From assembly GCF_018524365.1 (NCBI RefSeq), contig NZ_JAEKFT010000021.1, positions 24,112 to 88,111 on the forward strand: a DNA stretch of 64,000 nucleotides, written 5' to 3'. Shown piece after piece: positions 29,885 through 38,048 of this stretch (positions within the stretch are counted from its first letter, which is position 1; every line of letters starts with the position of its first letter). The translations under genes were made by a program, and so were the position numbers. Origin of the DNA: Denitromonas iodatirespirans. GTDB taxonomy: Bacteria; Pseudomonadota; Gammaproteobacteria; Burkholderiales; Rhodocyclaceae. The notes beneath the pieces were generated by a model. It saw nothing but the letters and a program-made list of their open reading frames with translations. It was not told the origin of the DNA and did not search any database.

Positions 29885-30237
29885 AATCAGCTTCCTTCGC
29901 TGTTGCCGAGCAAGACTCACCGCTTCAGCCACTATCCTCGGCAAGTACCGCCACTTCGGCCAATGCCATGGCGATATCCCGAATTTAGCCTGGCCTCCTG
30001 GCATGCCAACCGCATTCTTGCGTAGCGCAGCACACACCCAAAAGGGGTAGTCTCCATGGGCGCTCGGAGCGCCGCATCTGGCGCGGACCTCCTGAAAACT
30101 CGCCGCTCGTCGGGAGACCAGTTTTGGGTGAAAACGCATGCAGTTCAGCTCGCGTAGGGCGGAAAAGCGAAGCGCCTTCCGCCAAACGTTCTCCGCATCC
30201 ACCGCCACCGCGAAAAGCACAAAGAAACACCCCTTGA
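29885..30237. other. Intergenic region between the lipoprotein and RAYT genes
   Basis: This 353-base gap is divergent between the minus-strand lipoprotein gene and the plus-strand RAYT gene. The open frames in it are continuations of neighbouring frames and resemble no protein. It contains the GTAG-headed palindrome at 30154-30183 just upstream of RAYT. Confidence 0.6.
30154..30183. repeat. RAYT-associated REP palindrome with GTAG head
   Basis: GTAG (30154-30157) is followed by the stem arms GGCGGAA (30158-30164) and TTCCGCC (30177-30183) around a 12-base loop. A GTAG tetranucleotide 5' of an imperfect stem is the recognition layout of REP-associated tyrosine transposases, and such a gene starts 55 bases downstream. 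Confidence 0.8.
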
Positions 30238-30714
30238 ATGCCCGACTACCGCCGAAACCGCATCCCGGGCGGGTGCTACTTCTTCACGGTCAACCTGCTC
30301 GACCGCGACAGCGATGCACTGGCGGTGCACATCGACCTGCTGCGCGATGCCGTTCGAAAGGTGCGCACGCGCCGTCCGTTTCACATCGACGCGTGGGTGG
30401 TGCTCCCTGATCACAAGCACGCGGTGTGGACGCTACCGCTGGGCGATAGCGATTACTCCGGCCGCTGGCGGGCGATCAAGATTGCCTTCGCCAAGGCGCT
30501 TCCGAAAACGGAATGGCGATCACCGAGGCGCGTTGCAAAGGGCGAGCGAGGCATCTGGCAGCGTCGGTTCTGGGAGCATACGATCCGGGATGAAAGCGAT
30601 TACGCGGCGCATGTGGACGACGTCCTTATCAATCCGCTCAAACGCGGACTGGTCGAAGCGGCAGGTGACTGGCCGTACTCATCGCTTCATCGCTGTGTCG
30701 CGCGCGGCGACTAA
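30238..30714 (+). CDS. REP-associated tyrosine transposase (RAYT, IS200/IS605-like Y1 family)
   Basis: This 158-residue protein is a single-domain Y1 transposase. It has the typical start (MPDYRRNRIPGGCYFFTVNLLDR), the metal-binding HUH motif in VVLPDHKHAVWTLP (H59, H61), the catalytic tyrosine at about Y122 in ESDYAAHVDDVLINPLKRGLV, and the ending DWPYSSLHR. RAYTs are domesticated or slow-moving enzymes that nick and spread REP sequences. The adjacent GTAG-headed palindrome and the other GTAG-headed repeats in this window are plausible substrates. Confidence 0.92.
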   Translation: MPDYRRNRIPGGCYFFTVNLLDRDSDALAVHIDLLRDAVRKVRTRRPFHIDAWVVLPDHKHAVWTLPLGDSDYSGRWRAIKIAFAKALPKTEWRSPRRVAKGERGIWQRRFWEHTIRDESDYAAHVDDVLINPLKRGLVEAAGDWPYSSLHRCVARGD

Positions 30715-30897
30715 CTAGCTGGACATCTCTTGATTTCGCTGCCGCCATCGCAGCCTTCGTCGCACCCTGATACAAAACCAGTCGCACTATTGCTGCAGCG
30801 CAGCATCTATTGACTGTAGTGTATCTCCGTTCATTCACTCACTTCCAGACGCCTGCGCAGGCATCAGTGCCAGCGAACCGTCGGCAAGGAGGTCGAT

Positions 30898-31956
30898 TTG
30901 CGGATCAATCCCTTCTCTCATCGAAAGACCATCAGCCTGGCCCTACAGGGCGGTGGCGCGCACGGGGCGTTTACCTGGGGTGTGCTCGACTATCTGCTCG
31001 ACGCCGGCCAGCTTGAGTTCGACGCCGTCAGCGGAACCAGCGCCGGCGCGATGAACGCGGCGGTGCTGGCGCAGGGGCTGATGGCGGGCGGGCGCGACGG
31101 TGCGCGTGAGGCCCTGGCGGCGTTCTGGAAGGCGGTGGCGGGCAGCGTTCCCTTTGACATCACCGTACGCACGCTCGATGGCGACAGCGGGACGCTTGCG
31201 CCGGCGATCAAGATGATGATGATGTGGACGAGCTTTTTCTCGCCTTACGAGCTCAACCCGTTCGACCACAACCCCTTGCGCGACGTGGTGACGAAGCAGA
31301 TCGACTTCGAGCGATTGCGGCGCGAGAGCCCGCTGCGGCTGTTCATTGCCGCCACCGAAGCCAACACGGGTCGCCTGCGGCTGTTTCGCGAGCGCGAGCT
31401 GACCGCCGACGCCCTGCTTGCCTCGGCCTGCCTGCCGTCGGTGCATCACAGCATCGAGATCGATGGCGAGCACTACTGGGACGGCGGTTTCGCGGCCAAT
31501 CCGGCGGTGTTTCCCTTGTTCTACACGGGCAAGAGCCGCGACATCCTGCTGGTGCTGATCAACCCCATGCGCCACAGCAAGACGCCCCGCAGTGCCGATG
31601 AGATCCGCACGCGCAGCATGGAGCTTGGCTTCAGTGCGAACTTTCTGCGCGAGATGCGCATGTTTGCGCATGCCCGCGAGTTTGCCGAACAGCAGCCGTG
31701 GTGGTCGCGCGGCCGGCTGGAGCGGCGGCTGCTGTCGACCAACTTCCATCTCATCGAAGCTTCGGAGGTGATGAGCCAGCTGTCGGCCGAGTCCAAGCTG
31801 TCGGCCAACGGGTCTTTTCTCGAACGGCTGCGCGACCTAGGCCGCGAGCGTGCGCAGCAGTGGCACGCAGCCTCGGGCCATCATGTTGGCGAGCGCCCAT
31901 CGATCGAGGTGGCCGGACTGTTTGGCTCACCGTCCACTCCGGAGACGACGCTCTGA
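30898..31956 (+). CDS. Patatin-like phospholipase
   Basis: This 352-residue protein has the patatin fold motifs: the oxyanion loop GGGAHG (18-23), the nucleophile GTSAG (46-50, Ser48) and the catalytic Asp in DGGFAAN (about residue 197). There is no signal peptide. Translation is taken to start at TTG 30898 because AAGGAGG lies 6 bases upstream and no ATG or GTG precedes the oxyanion motif. Proteins of this subgroup are lipid acyl hydrolases, some tied to polyhydroxyalkanoate metabolism, but nothing nearby confirms that. Confidence 0.88.
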   Translation: MRINPFSHRKTISLALQGGGAHGAFTWGVLDYLLDAGQLEFDAVSGTSAGAMNAAVLAQGLMAGGRDGAREALAAFWKAVAGSVPFDITVRTLDGDSGTLAPAIKMMMMWTSFFSPYELNPFDHNPLRDVVTKQIDFERLRRESPLRLFIAATEANTGRLRLFRERELTADALLASACLPSVHHSIEIDGEHYWDGGFAANPAVFPLFYTGKSRDILLVLINPMRHSKTPRSADEIRTRSMELGFSANFLREMRMFAHAREFAEQQPWWSRGRLERRLLSTNFHLIEASEVMSQLSAESKLSANGSFLERLRDLGRERAQQWHAASGHHVGERPSIEVAGLFGSPSTPETTL

Positions 31957-31972
31957 TGCGCGCAGGCAGAGC

Positions 31973-32103
31973 CCCCCGCTTGAGCCGCTTGCCCGAAGCA
32001 TTGCGCGGCAGGTCGTCGACAAACACCACCCGCTTGGGCACCTTGAACAACGAGCCGCTCATGCACATGGGCGATCAGCTCCTCGGTTCTGGCCGCGGCG
32101 GCC
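31973..32103 (-). pseudogene. Remnant of an acyl-CoA synthetase (AMP-binding) C-terminus
   Basis: Read on the minus strand, this stretch encodes the very end of an acyl-CoA ligase: TEELIAHVHERL in one frame, then FKVPKRVVFVDDLPRNASGKRLKR in another. That second part is the A10 lysine motif, the universal C-terminal signature. A one-base frameshift separates the two parts and the rest of the enzyme is absent. It is a fossil that abuts the truncated toxin gene on the other strand near 32097. Confidence 0.8.
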
Positions 32104-32378
32104 TGCTCGGTCCGCTCAGAGACTTCTTTACGGGTCGGGACGATTGGTTTGCGCTGTACGCCGCAGATGGGCGCATTGACGACGAAACCTTTTGCGACGC
32201 GGTCAAACGCGGCAATTTCAGGCTGCACCCAAAAGGACGACTTGGACGAAGCGAAGGCTGCGTGGTGATTGACCGTGCCGCAGACTATGTCCATCTGCGC
32301 ACGCTGCTCAAAAGCGTTCGCCCACAAACGGTGCCTGGCGCCTCTTTGCAGGCCTATGGCAGCTTGGTGGTGACATGA
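32061..32378 (+). pseudogene. C-terminal fragment of a Tlde1-type (DUF2778) L,D-transpeptidase toxin
   Basis: From about 32097 this frame matches the C-terminal part of DUF2778/Tlde1 effectors: GGLLGPLRDFF, GRDDWFALYAADGRIDD, and the catalytic HxnC motif RLHPKGRLGRSEGC (His56 and Cys67 if translation begins at ATG 32061), followed by LQAYGSLVV. These proteins are type VI secretion effectors that attack peptidoglycan tetrapeptides. The N-terminal third, including the GxGxxPxGxYxI region, is missing, replaced by antisense of an acyl-CoA ligase remnant. The catalytic residues survive. It overlaps the next gene by four bases (ATGA). Confidence 0.75.
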
Positions 32379-32626
32379 AATCCCGCACGATTGCCGCCAT
32401 GAGTGTGGCCACGCTGGCACTCACCTATGTACAGATGCGTTTGTGGCTTGCCAGTGATTGGTCGGAGGCGGCCTGGACCTGGATCAACGCTCGACTCTCT
32501 GATGGCGCTAATCCCGGCCTTGCCTCTGATATCGAACTGATTGCCGCATGGGCCGGCTCGTTTGTGGTGTCGCTGGCGGTGGTATGGGGTGTCCGGGGCT
32601 TGTTTGGCGGGCGCTGTATCGGCTGA
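32375..32626 (+). CDS. Putative immunity-type small membrane protein
   Basis: This 83-residue protein has two hydrophobic segments (about 5-22 and 56-76) around a polar loop of 33 residues with several Trp and Asp residues. It is translationally coupled to the truncated Tlde1-type toxin (ATGA overlap), the position immunity genes take for such effectors. No family is recognised, and the immunity role is inferred from position and topology alone. If the toxin is dead, this gene may persist as protection against incoming kin toxins. Confidence 0.55.
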   Translation: MKSRTIAAMSVATLALTYVQMRLWLASDWSEAAWTWINARLSDGANPGLASDIELIAAWAGSFVVSLAVVWGVRGLFGGRCIG

Positions 32627-32692
32627 CGGGCTGTGCAACACCTTCGGATGGTGAGCGTTGGGTCTTGATGGACGAGGCCTCGTCACGCACAA

Positions 32693-32719
32693 GAGCCGGG
32701 CCTGAATGGCGCCCGGCTC
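32693..32719 (-). terminator. Possible terminator of the DUF1328 gene
   Basis: GAGCCGGGC (32693-32701) and GCCCGGCTC (32711-32719) form a 9-bp stem with a 9-base loop 9 bases past the DUF1328 stop. On the minus strand it is followed by TTGTG rather than a clean T run, so termination may be partial. Confidence 0.5.
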
Positions 32720-32727
32720 ATGGGCCA

Positions 32728-32892
32728 TCATCGCCCTCGGGTGGCGTTGATCAGGAAGCTGACGACCGCCATGACGAGGAATATCACGAACAGGATTTTG
32801 GCAATACCTGCCGCACCGGCGGCGATACCGGTGAATCCGAAGATCGCGGCAATGATGGCGATGATAAAGAATACGACTGCGTAGTGAAGCAT
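32728..32892 (-). CDS. DUF1328 small membrane protein (YtjA-like)
   Basis: This 54-residue gene reads on the minus strand from ATG 32892 with GGAGG upstream. The protein starts [20 protein letters not shown], continues [19 protein letters not shown] and ends FLINATRGR, the full pattern of the DUF1328/YtjA family: two membrane helices with a glycine-rich turn. These proteins are common beside stress genes such as csbD, which is what lies 48 bases upstream here on the same strand. Confidence 0.92.
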   Translation of the reverse strand: MLHYAVVFFIIAIIAAIFGFTGIAAGAAGIAKILFVIFLVMAVVSFLINATRGR

Positions 32893-32940
32893 GATGCCCT
32901 CCTCCCCCCGTCGCCGTGGGGCTTCGGGGGCGATTCGTGA

Positions 32941-33144
32941 TTAGTGGCGCTGCGAGGCTTCCCAGGCCCTCATCTGTTCTTCGGCGACCTCGCGCGAGAT
33001 GCCGTAGCGCTCCTGGAGTTTCCCGGCCAGCACTTCGCGCTGCCCTTCGATCACATCCAGATCGTCGTCGGTGAGTTTGCCCCACTGCTTTTTAGCGCTG
33101 CCTTTGAGCTGTTTCCAGTTACCTTCCAGCGTGTCGCGGTTCAT
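32941..33144 (-). CDS. CsbD family stress protein
   Basis: This 67-residue hydrophilic protein has the CsbD pattern: NRDTLEGNWKQLKGSAKKQWGKLTDDDL, then VIEGQREVLAGKLQERYGISREVAEEQM. Members accumulate in general stress or stationary phase and are predicted helical and cytosolic; the molecular role is not known. AAAGGAG precedes the ATG by 8 bases. It is followed on the same strand by the DUF1328 gene. Confidence 0.93.
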   Translation of the reverse strand: MNRDTLEGNWKQLKGSAKKQWGKLTDDDLDVIEGQREVLAGKLQERYGISREVAEEQMRAWEASQRH

Positions 33145-33453
33145 ATCTCGACTCCTTTTGTCTCATTGGATTGGCGAAGGCATCGGAGACTGGCATGACG
33201 GCTGTTCTGATCCGATGCATGGTTTCACTGTAGTGAATCGACGCGTCGATCTGCATCAGCACAGGCTGAAAGCGGCGTAGGACGTTGCCTACAACGCAGT
33301 CCGTTGCCGGTTGAATTCGCAGTGCAAGAGCAGATCGCACGGCATGTGTTTTCCGGTCGATTCCCGTCGCGGCTGGCGGCGGCACTTCAACAATTGGCGA
33401 CACGCCCCTAGAATGGGCTCACGATGTCGTCGGGTAGCCGCTCAGGCAAGCAC
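33145..33453. other. Intergenic region upstream of csbD, no gene seen
   Basis: These 309 bases lie between the divergent csbD-like gene and the 110-residue hypothetical gene. Only the csbD ribosome site near 33150 is recognisable. No coding character, repeat or RNA gene was seen on either strand. Confidence 0.55.
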
Positions 33454-33786
33454 ATGAAAAGCATTCGCGAATCCGATTGGAAGGTGCTACGCCGTTTGCA
33501 TCCGGTGGCGCTGGAGCGCTATTGCGAGCGGACGCTCGGGGAGTGCGTTCAGGTGGCAACGGATGGCGGCGAGTCGGCGCACGCGCGGTATCTGGCGCTG
33601 TACCGCCTGGTAAAGGCGCGCGACAAGACGCTGGCGATGGCCTTCGACGATCTGCGCCGCTCCACGGCGATCACAACGCTGATCGCCCTGGTGGGGCTGG
33701 ACCTGCTGACCGCCGCCGAGCTCGATGCATTAAGCGACGAGACGCGGGAGATCGTCCTCGGGGCACTGGAGCCGCTGCGCGAGTAG
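33454..33786 (+). CDS. Conserved hypothetical protein, about 110 residues
   Basis: The protein begins KSIRESDWKVLRRLHPVALERYCERTL and continues with ARYLALYRLVKARDKTLAMAFDDLRRSTA. It is helical, charged and cytosolic. I recognise this as a type of small hypothetical protein common in betaproteobacteria and gammaproteobacteria, without an assigned function. An in-frame ATG at 33424 would add ten residues; the later ATG matches where the conserved part starts, but neither has a strong ribosome site. Confidence 0.7.
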   Translation: MKSIRESDWKVLRRLHPVALERYCERTLGECVQVATDGGESAHARYLALYRLVKARDKTLAMAFDDLRRSTAITTLIALVGLDLLTAAELDALSDETREIVLGALEPLRE

Positions 33787-33908
33787 ACGCGGCGCCCGGG
33801 TCTTGAAGGCGGGTGGCATGCGCCGCGGTCGGCGGTCGCCGCTTGGGTTTCGGGATGCGCGGCGCTGGCAGCGCGCCGATTTTATTCAGCGTGAAGGAGG
33901 GGAACACG

Positions 33909-34259
33909 GTGGCATTGAGCGAACTGGAAACGGCGCGGCTGCATAAACGGGTCGGGGCATATGTCGAAGCTCGCCGGCCGCCACCGCATGTTCGCCGCGA
34001 GTTGGATCTTTCGTATCGGGTGAGCGGGCAGAGCTTCGAGCTGTTCGAAGTGCGGCAGGCCTGGCGCGGAGCACCCGGCGAGACCATCGAGCACCCGATC
34101 GTGAAAGCGACCTTCGTGAAGACGGTGAATGCCTGGCGGATCTACTGGCAGCGGGCCGATCTCCGATGGCACCGCTACGAGCCGTACCCGACCGCCCGGA
34201 CGATCGACGAGGTGCTGTCGGTCATCGAAACGGATGAGTACGGTTGCTTTTATGGCTGA
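33909..34259 (+). CDS. DUF3024 domain protein
   Basis: This 116-residue protein matches DUF3024: RRPPPHVRRELDLSYRVSGQSFELFEVR, then HPIVKATFVKTVNAWRIYWQRADLRWHRYEP and the ending DEYGCFYG. The function of the family is unknown. A GTG start at 33909 is chosen because GAAGGAGG lies about 9 bases upstream and the family starts there; the open frame upstream to 33813 has no ribosome site. Confidence 0.85.
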   Translation: MALSELETARLHKRVGAYVEARRPPPHVRRELDLSYRVSGQSFELFEVRQAWRGAPGETIEHPIVKATFVKTVNAWRIYWQRADLRWHRYEPYPTARTIDEVLSVIETDEYGCFYG

Positions 34260-34459
34260 ACGGCGGTGCGGCCCCCACCGCCCTACCGGTGCGGATCGGC
34301 ACGCGGGCGCGCTTGTGGCGACCCCGCTCGCGGAGTAGCGCGTAACGCTCTCCAACCACCTGCATCAGCGCTAGAGCACGACGTTTTGCAAACCATGCCG
34401 GCCGCGCCCGGTCTTCACCTGCGCTTTGTGCCGACACACCGTATCGACCCCGCCCCGCA

Positions 34460-34939
34460 ATGACGTTGACCTTGATCCGCCTGAGCGAAGCCAGGCTTTC
34501 CGACCTGATTGCGCTGCACAACGACCCCAGCGTCTTGCGGCACATGCCGCTCGCCGGTGCGGCCTTCGACGAGGCGACATGCCGACGGTGGGTCGAGGAC
34601 AAAGAGCGCCAGTGGGCACAGAACGGCTATGGGCCGTGGGGCGTGCTGGTCGATGGTGAGTTTGCCGGCTGGGGCGGGTTCCAGCAGGAGCAGGGCGATG
34701 CGGATCTCGCGCTGGTGCTCTCTGCCCGACATTGGGGGCATGGGCGGGCCATCTATCAGGTGTTCATCAAGATGGCGTTCGAGGACATGGGCCTGGCGTC
34801 CATCACAGCACTGCTGCCGCCGAGCAGGCGCCGCGCCAACGGGCTACTCCGGTTGGGGTTCGAGGCGGACGGCTCGGTGCAGATCGCCGGCTCGGTGTTC
34901 AACCGATACCGGCTTTGGGCGCCCGCGCAGGGTCGCTGA
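34460..34939 (+). CDS. GNAT family N-acetyltransferase (RimJ-like)
   Basis: This 159-residue protein resembles RimJ/RimL-type acetyltransferases: IRLSEARLSDLIALHNDPSVLRHMPL at the start, a central WGGFQQEQGDADLALVLSARHWGHGRAIYQVFI with the acetyl-CoA loop, and RRRANGLLRLGFEADG towards the end. The loop RHWGHGRA departs from the usual (R/Q)xxGxG/A. It stands between the DUF3024 and cupin genes on the same strand, with 200 and 106 base gaps. Confidence 0.8.
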   Translation: MTLTLIRLSEARLSDLIALHNDPSVLRHMPLAGAAFDEATCRRWVEDKERQWAQNGYGPWGVLVDGEFAGWGGFQQEQGDADLALVLSARHWGHGRAIYQVFIKMAFEDMGLASITALLPPSRRRANGLLRLGFEADGSVQIAGSVFNRYRLWAPAQGR

Positions 34940-35045
34940 GCGGAGCGATCTGGCCCGCAAACGGACCACCCCATGGCGCCGTCACGATGCCGCGTTCGGC
35001 CCACCGTGCTACAACACGCTTGGCATAACAACCAAGGAGCCCCCA

Positions 35046-35417
35046 ATGCAACGCACAGCCGCCCCCCGCCAGATCGCCGAATCGCTCACCGAACTGTGGT
35101 CGCCCCGCATCATCGGCGAGTTGGACGATTCCTACGTGAAGGTCGCCAAGGTCCATGGCACCCTCGGCTGGCACAGCCATGACAACGAGGACGAGCTGTT
35201 CTTCATTCTCAAGGGGCAATTGCGCCTCGAGATGGCCGCCGAGACCGTCACGCTGTCCGAAGGCGAGATGTTCGTGGTGCCCAAGGGCGTGCAGCACAAC
35301 CCGGTGGCCGAGGCGGAGTGTCTGATCCTGCTCATCGAACGCAAGACAACGCTGCATACGGGCAACGTGGTGACGGAGCACACGCGCTCGCTGGCCGAGC
35401 AGTTGCGGTCGGTGTGA
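35046..35417 (+). CDS. Cupin domain protein
   Basis: This 123-residue protein is a single small cupin. The metal-binding motif 1 is GWHSHDNEDELFFILKG, and motif 2 region is FVVPKGVQHNPVAEAE. Such proteins bind a metal and a small ligand; this one resembles the type annotated as mannose-6-phosphate-isomerase-like cupins. AAGGAG precedes the ATG by 7 bases. Confidence 0.87.
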   Translation: MQRTAAPRQIAESLTELWSPRIIGELDDSYVKVAKVHGTLGWHSHDNEDELFFILKGQLRLEMAAETVTLSEGEMFVVPKGVQHNPVAEAECLILLIERKTTLHTGNVVTEHTRSLAEQLRSV

Positions 35418-35754
35418 GCCGGCAGGCTCGAAGAGGCTGACATCGCGGCGGCGGCGGTTCGTTGCCCCGCCACGGCGGATGCCTTCGTCAACACCCTTGG
35501 CGCGACCTGCCCGACCGGGACCGCGTGCCACCGCCCGGCGATCCACCCGCGGCGGCTGAAACCTTGCCCCGTCGAAGGCGGTCAACCTCCTACGGACAAC
35601 ACCGAGGGCATCGCGCGACATCCCGGTCCGCGCGCGCCGGCCCGGGTCTGTACGCAGACCCTCGCCGCCGGTCCATCCTTCGGTATCGCACCGGGACGAG
35701 GCCGCGGACGAGCAGAAGCACCCGGCCCTCGGATAGCCCATGAAGGAGAACGTC
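35418..35754. other. Intergenic region with a short perfect hairpin, no gene seen
   Basis: This 337-base gap separates the cupin gene from the DUF1269-like gene. Open frames here are Arg/Pro-rich and resemble no protein. A perfect hairpin GGGTCTG-TACG-CAGACCC lies at 35644-35661, possibly the cupin terminator although no T run follows. Confidence 0.5.
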
Positions 35755-36273
35755 ATGAGAGGCTTGAAAAGGTTGTACTTCCTGGTCCCCGATGTGGACA
35801 CCGCACGCAAGATCATCGACGAGCTGCTGCTCGCGCACGTCCCCTACGAGCACATCCATCTGCTGGCACGCGCCGGCACCCCGCTCGAAGACTTGCCGCA
35901 GGCCGGTATCACGCAGCAAACGGACGTTGTGCCGGCGCTGGAGCGCGGCTTGGCTGTCGGCGGCACCCTGGGGGCGCTGGCCGGGCTGGCCGCGCTGGCG
36001 TTTCCGCCGGCCGGCGTGGTGGCCGCCGGTGGCGCGATCCTGTTCGGTGCGCTGGGCGGTGCCGGTTTCGGCGCCTGGGTGTCGGCCATGATCGGCGTGC
36101 GTCTGCCCAACTCGCGCCTGGAGCGCTTCGAAGGGGCCCTGGAGCAAGGGCTGTTGCTGATGATGATCGACGTGCCGCGCGACCGGGTGGAGGAGTTCCA
36201 GGACACCATCAAGTCGCATCACCCCGAGGCCGAAATCGAGGGCACCGAGCCGACCATCCCGGCCTTTCCCTGA
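35755..36273 (+). CDS. DUF1269-like membrane protein
   Basis: This 172-residue protein starts with a soluble part (RLYFLVPDVDTARKIIDELLLAHVPYEHIHLLAR), then has a glycine-rich double membrane segment (about 68-118, GGTLGALAGLAALAFPPAGVVAAGGAILFGALGGAGFG), then a second soluble part ending in HPEAEIEGTEP. This is the usual layout of DUF1269/SMALL-type membrane proteins, of unknown role. The ATG at 35755 is preferred because AAGGAG lies immediately before it; an ATG at 35740 falls before that site. Confidence 0.78.
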   Translation: MRGLKRLYFLVPDVDTARKIIDELLLAHVPYEHIHLLARAGTPLEDLPQAGITQQTDVVPALERGLAVGGTLGALAGLAALAFPPAGVVAAGGAILFGALGGAGFGAWVSAMIGVRLPNSRLERFEGALEQGLLLMMIDVPRDRVEEFQDTIKSHHPEAEIEGTEPTIPAFP

Positions 36274-36323
36274 GGCCTCCCACGCCTGAGCACGCCGCCC
36301 ACCGCGCGGCACGGCAAGCCTGC

Positions 36324-36680
36324 CTAGTCGCCTCCACCGGCAGCTTGCCGGCTCGGGGTTTCGATGTCGGCCACCGGCGCCTCGCCAGCCTTCCAGGCGG
36401 CGATGCCGCCCAGCAGATGGCGGGCATCGCAGCCCATGGCCCGCAGCGCCGCGGCAAGCCCCTGGCTGATCTCCTGGCCATGGGCGCAGTACAGCAGCAC
36501 CAGGGCATCGCCGGCCACCTCGTCTTTCCAGTCCAGCCAGCGCGCCGGGTCCTCCCAGCGGCTGCCGGCGATTTCGGTGCCATCTGCGGCGCGGGCAGCG
36601 GCCCGGCGCACGTCGATGAGGGTGTGCGGCAGCGCGCCGCCTTGCCATAGCCGTAGTTCAGGGACGGTAACGGGGCGCAT
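36324..36680 (-). CDS. Rhodanese-like domain protein
   Basis: This 118-residue protein is one rhodanese domain: TLIDVRRAAARAADG near the start and the active-site loop YCAHGQEISQGLAAALRAMG with the sulfur-carrying Cys at about residue 64, then LLGGIAAWKAGEAP. It starts 9 bases after the chrA stop and belongs to the chromate operon chrB-chrA. Its role there is probably thiosulfate or glutathione-linked protection or simply co-induced sulfur handling. Confidence 0.88.
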   Translation of the reverse strand: MRPVTVPELRLWQGGALPHTLIDVRRAAARAADGTEIAGSRWEDPARWLDWKDEVAGDALVLLYCAHGQEISQGLAAALRAMGCDARHLLGGIAAWKAGEAPVADIETPSRQAAGGGD

Positions 36681-36689
36681 GACGGCCTC

Positions 36690-38048
36690 CTAGCGCAGCA
36701 GTGACAGCACCAGGCCGACCCCGGCGCAGGTGGCGATGACCTCGATCACGCCGCGCCTGAAGCGCAGCAGCGCCACCGCGGCGCCCAGCGCGATGAGCGC
36801 CGCCACCGCATCGAAGCTGCCGCCCCAGCCCGCCGGCCATAGCACGTGATAGCCGAAGAACAGCGCCAGGTTGAGCACCACCCCCACCACCGCGGCGGTG
36901 ATGGCGGTGAGCGGCGCGGTCAGGCGCAGCTCGCCATGCGTGGACTCGACCAGCGGCCCGCCGGCGAGGATGAACAGGAAGGACGGCAGAAAGGTGAACC
37001 AGGTCACCAGACAGGCCGCCACGGCGCCGGCCAGAAACAGGGATTCCGGCCCGAACAAGGTCTTGAGATACCCGCCGACGAAGCCGACGAAGGCAACCAC
37101 CATGATCAGCGGGCCGGGCGTGGTTTCGCCCAGCGCGAGACCGTCGATCATCTGCGTGGGCGCCAACCAGCCGTAGTGCCCGACCGCGCCCTGGTACACA
37201 TAGGGCAGCACCGCATAGGCGCCACCGAAGGTGAGCAGCGCCGCCTTGGTGAAGAACCAGCCCATCTGCGTGAGTGTGTGATCCCAGCCGAGGCCGGCGA
37301 CGAGCAAGCCCATCGGCACCACCCACAGCACCGCACCACAGGCGAGCACCGCCGCCAGGCGCGGCCAGCGAAAGCGGGCATGCGCCGGGGTGGGCGTGTC
37401 GTCGTCGATCAGCGCCCGGCCAAAATCCCCCTCGGCCGGGCGATGGCCGCCGCCAGTGACAAAGCAGGCCGGTGCGACACGGCCGCCGACATAGCCCACC
37501 AACGCCGCCCCCAACACGATGGCCGGAAACGGCACTTGGAGCGCGAAGATGGCCACGAACGCGGCGCCGGCAACCGCCCACAGCGCCTTGTTGCGCAACG
37601 CGCGCGACCCGATGCGATGCGCCGCCTGCAGGACGATGGCCGTCACCGCCGGTTTGATGCCGTAAAACAGTCCGGCCACCAGCGGCACGTCGCCGAAGGC
37701 GATATAGATCCACGACAGCGTGATCAGGATCAGCAGCGAGGGCAGCACGAACAGCGCACCGGCCACCACGCCGCCCCAGGTGCGGTGCATCAACCAGCCG
37801 ATGTAGGTGGCCAGCTGCTGCGCCTCGGGGCCGGGGAGCACCATGCAGTAGTTGAGCGCATGCAAAAAGCGCCGCTCCGACAGCCAGCGGCGGCGCTCGA
37901 CCAGCTCCTGGTGCATGATCGCGATCTGCCCCGCCGGCCCGCCAAAACTGATGAAGCCGAGCTTGAGCCAGAACAGCACGGCCTCGCCGAAGCCGACCGC
38001 GCGCGGCGCCTCGGCAGGCGCGCTGACGGCGGATGTCGCCGGGGTCAT
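36690..38048 (-). CDS. chrA: Chromate transporter ChrA
   Basis: This 452-residue protein is a long-type CHR transporter with two homologous halves. The first half has FGEAVLFWLKLGFISFGGPAGQIAIMH and the second GWFFTKAALLTFGGAYAVLPYV with GLALGETTPGPLIMVVAFVGF. These are the paired signatures of ChrA, which exports chromate from the cytosol. Its start overlaps the chrB stop (ATGA) so the two are translated together. Confidence 0.95.
   Translation of the reverse strand: MTPATSAVSAPAEAPRAVGFGEAVLFWLKLGFISFGGPAGQIAIMHQELVERRRWLSERRFLHALNYCMVLPGPEAQQLATYIGWLMHRTWGGVVAGALFVLPSLLILITLSWIYIAFGDVPLVAGLFYGIKPAVTAIVLQAAHRIGSRALRNKALWAVAGAAFVAIFALQVPFPAIVLGAALVGYVGGRVAPACFVTGGGHRPAEGDFGRALIDDDTPTPAHARFRWPRLAAVLACGAVLWVVPMGLLVAGLGWDHTLTQMGWFFTKAALLTFGGAYAVLPYVYQGAVGHYGWLAPTQMIDGLALGETTPGPLIMVVAFVGFVGGYLKTLFGPESLFLAGAVAACLVTWFTFLPSFLFILAGGPLVESTHGELRLTAPLTAITAAVVGVVLNLALFFGYHVLWPAGWGGSFDAVAALIALGAAVALLRFRRGVIEVIATCAGVGLVLSLLR

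Noticed and set aside
35462..35743. Arg/Pro-rich open frame in the cupin-DUF1269 gap
   Set aside because: It has no ribosome site and a composition typical of non-coding high-GC frames.
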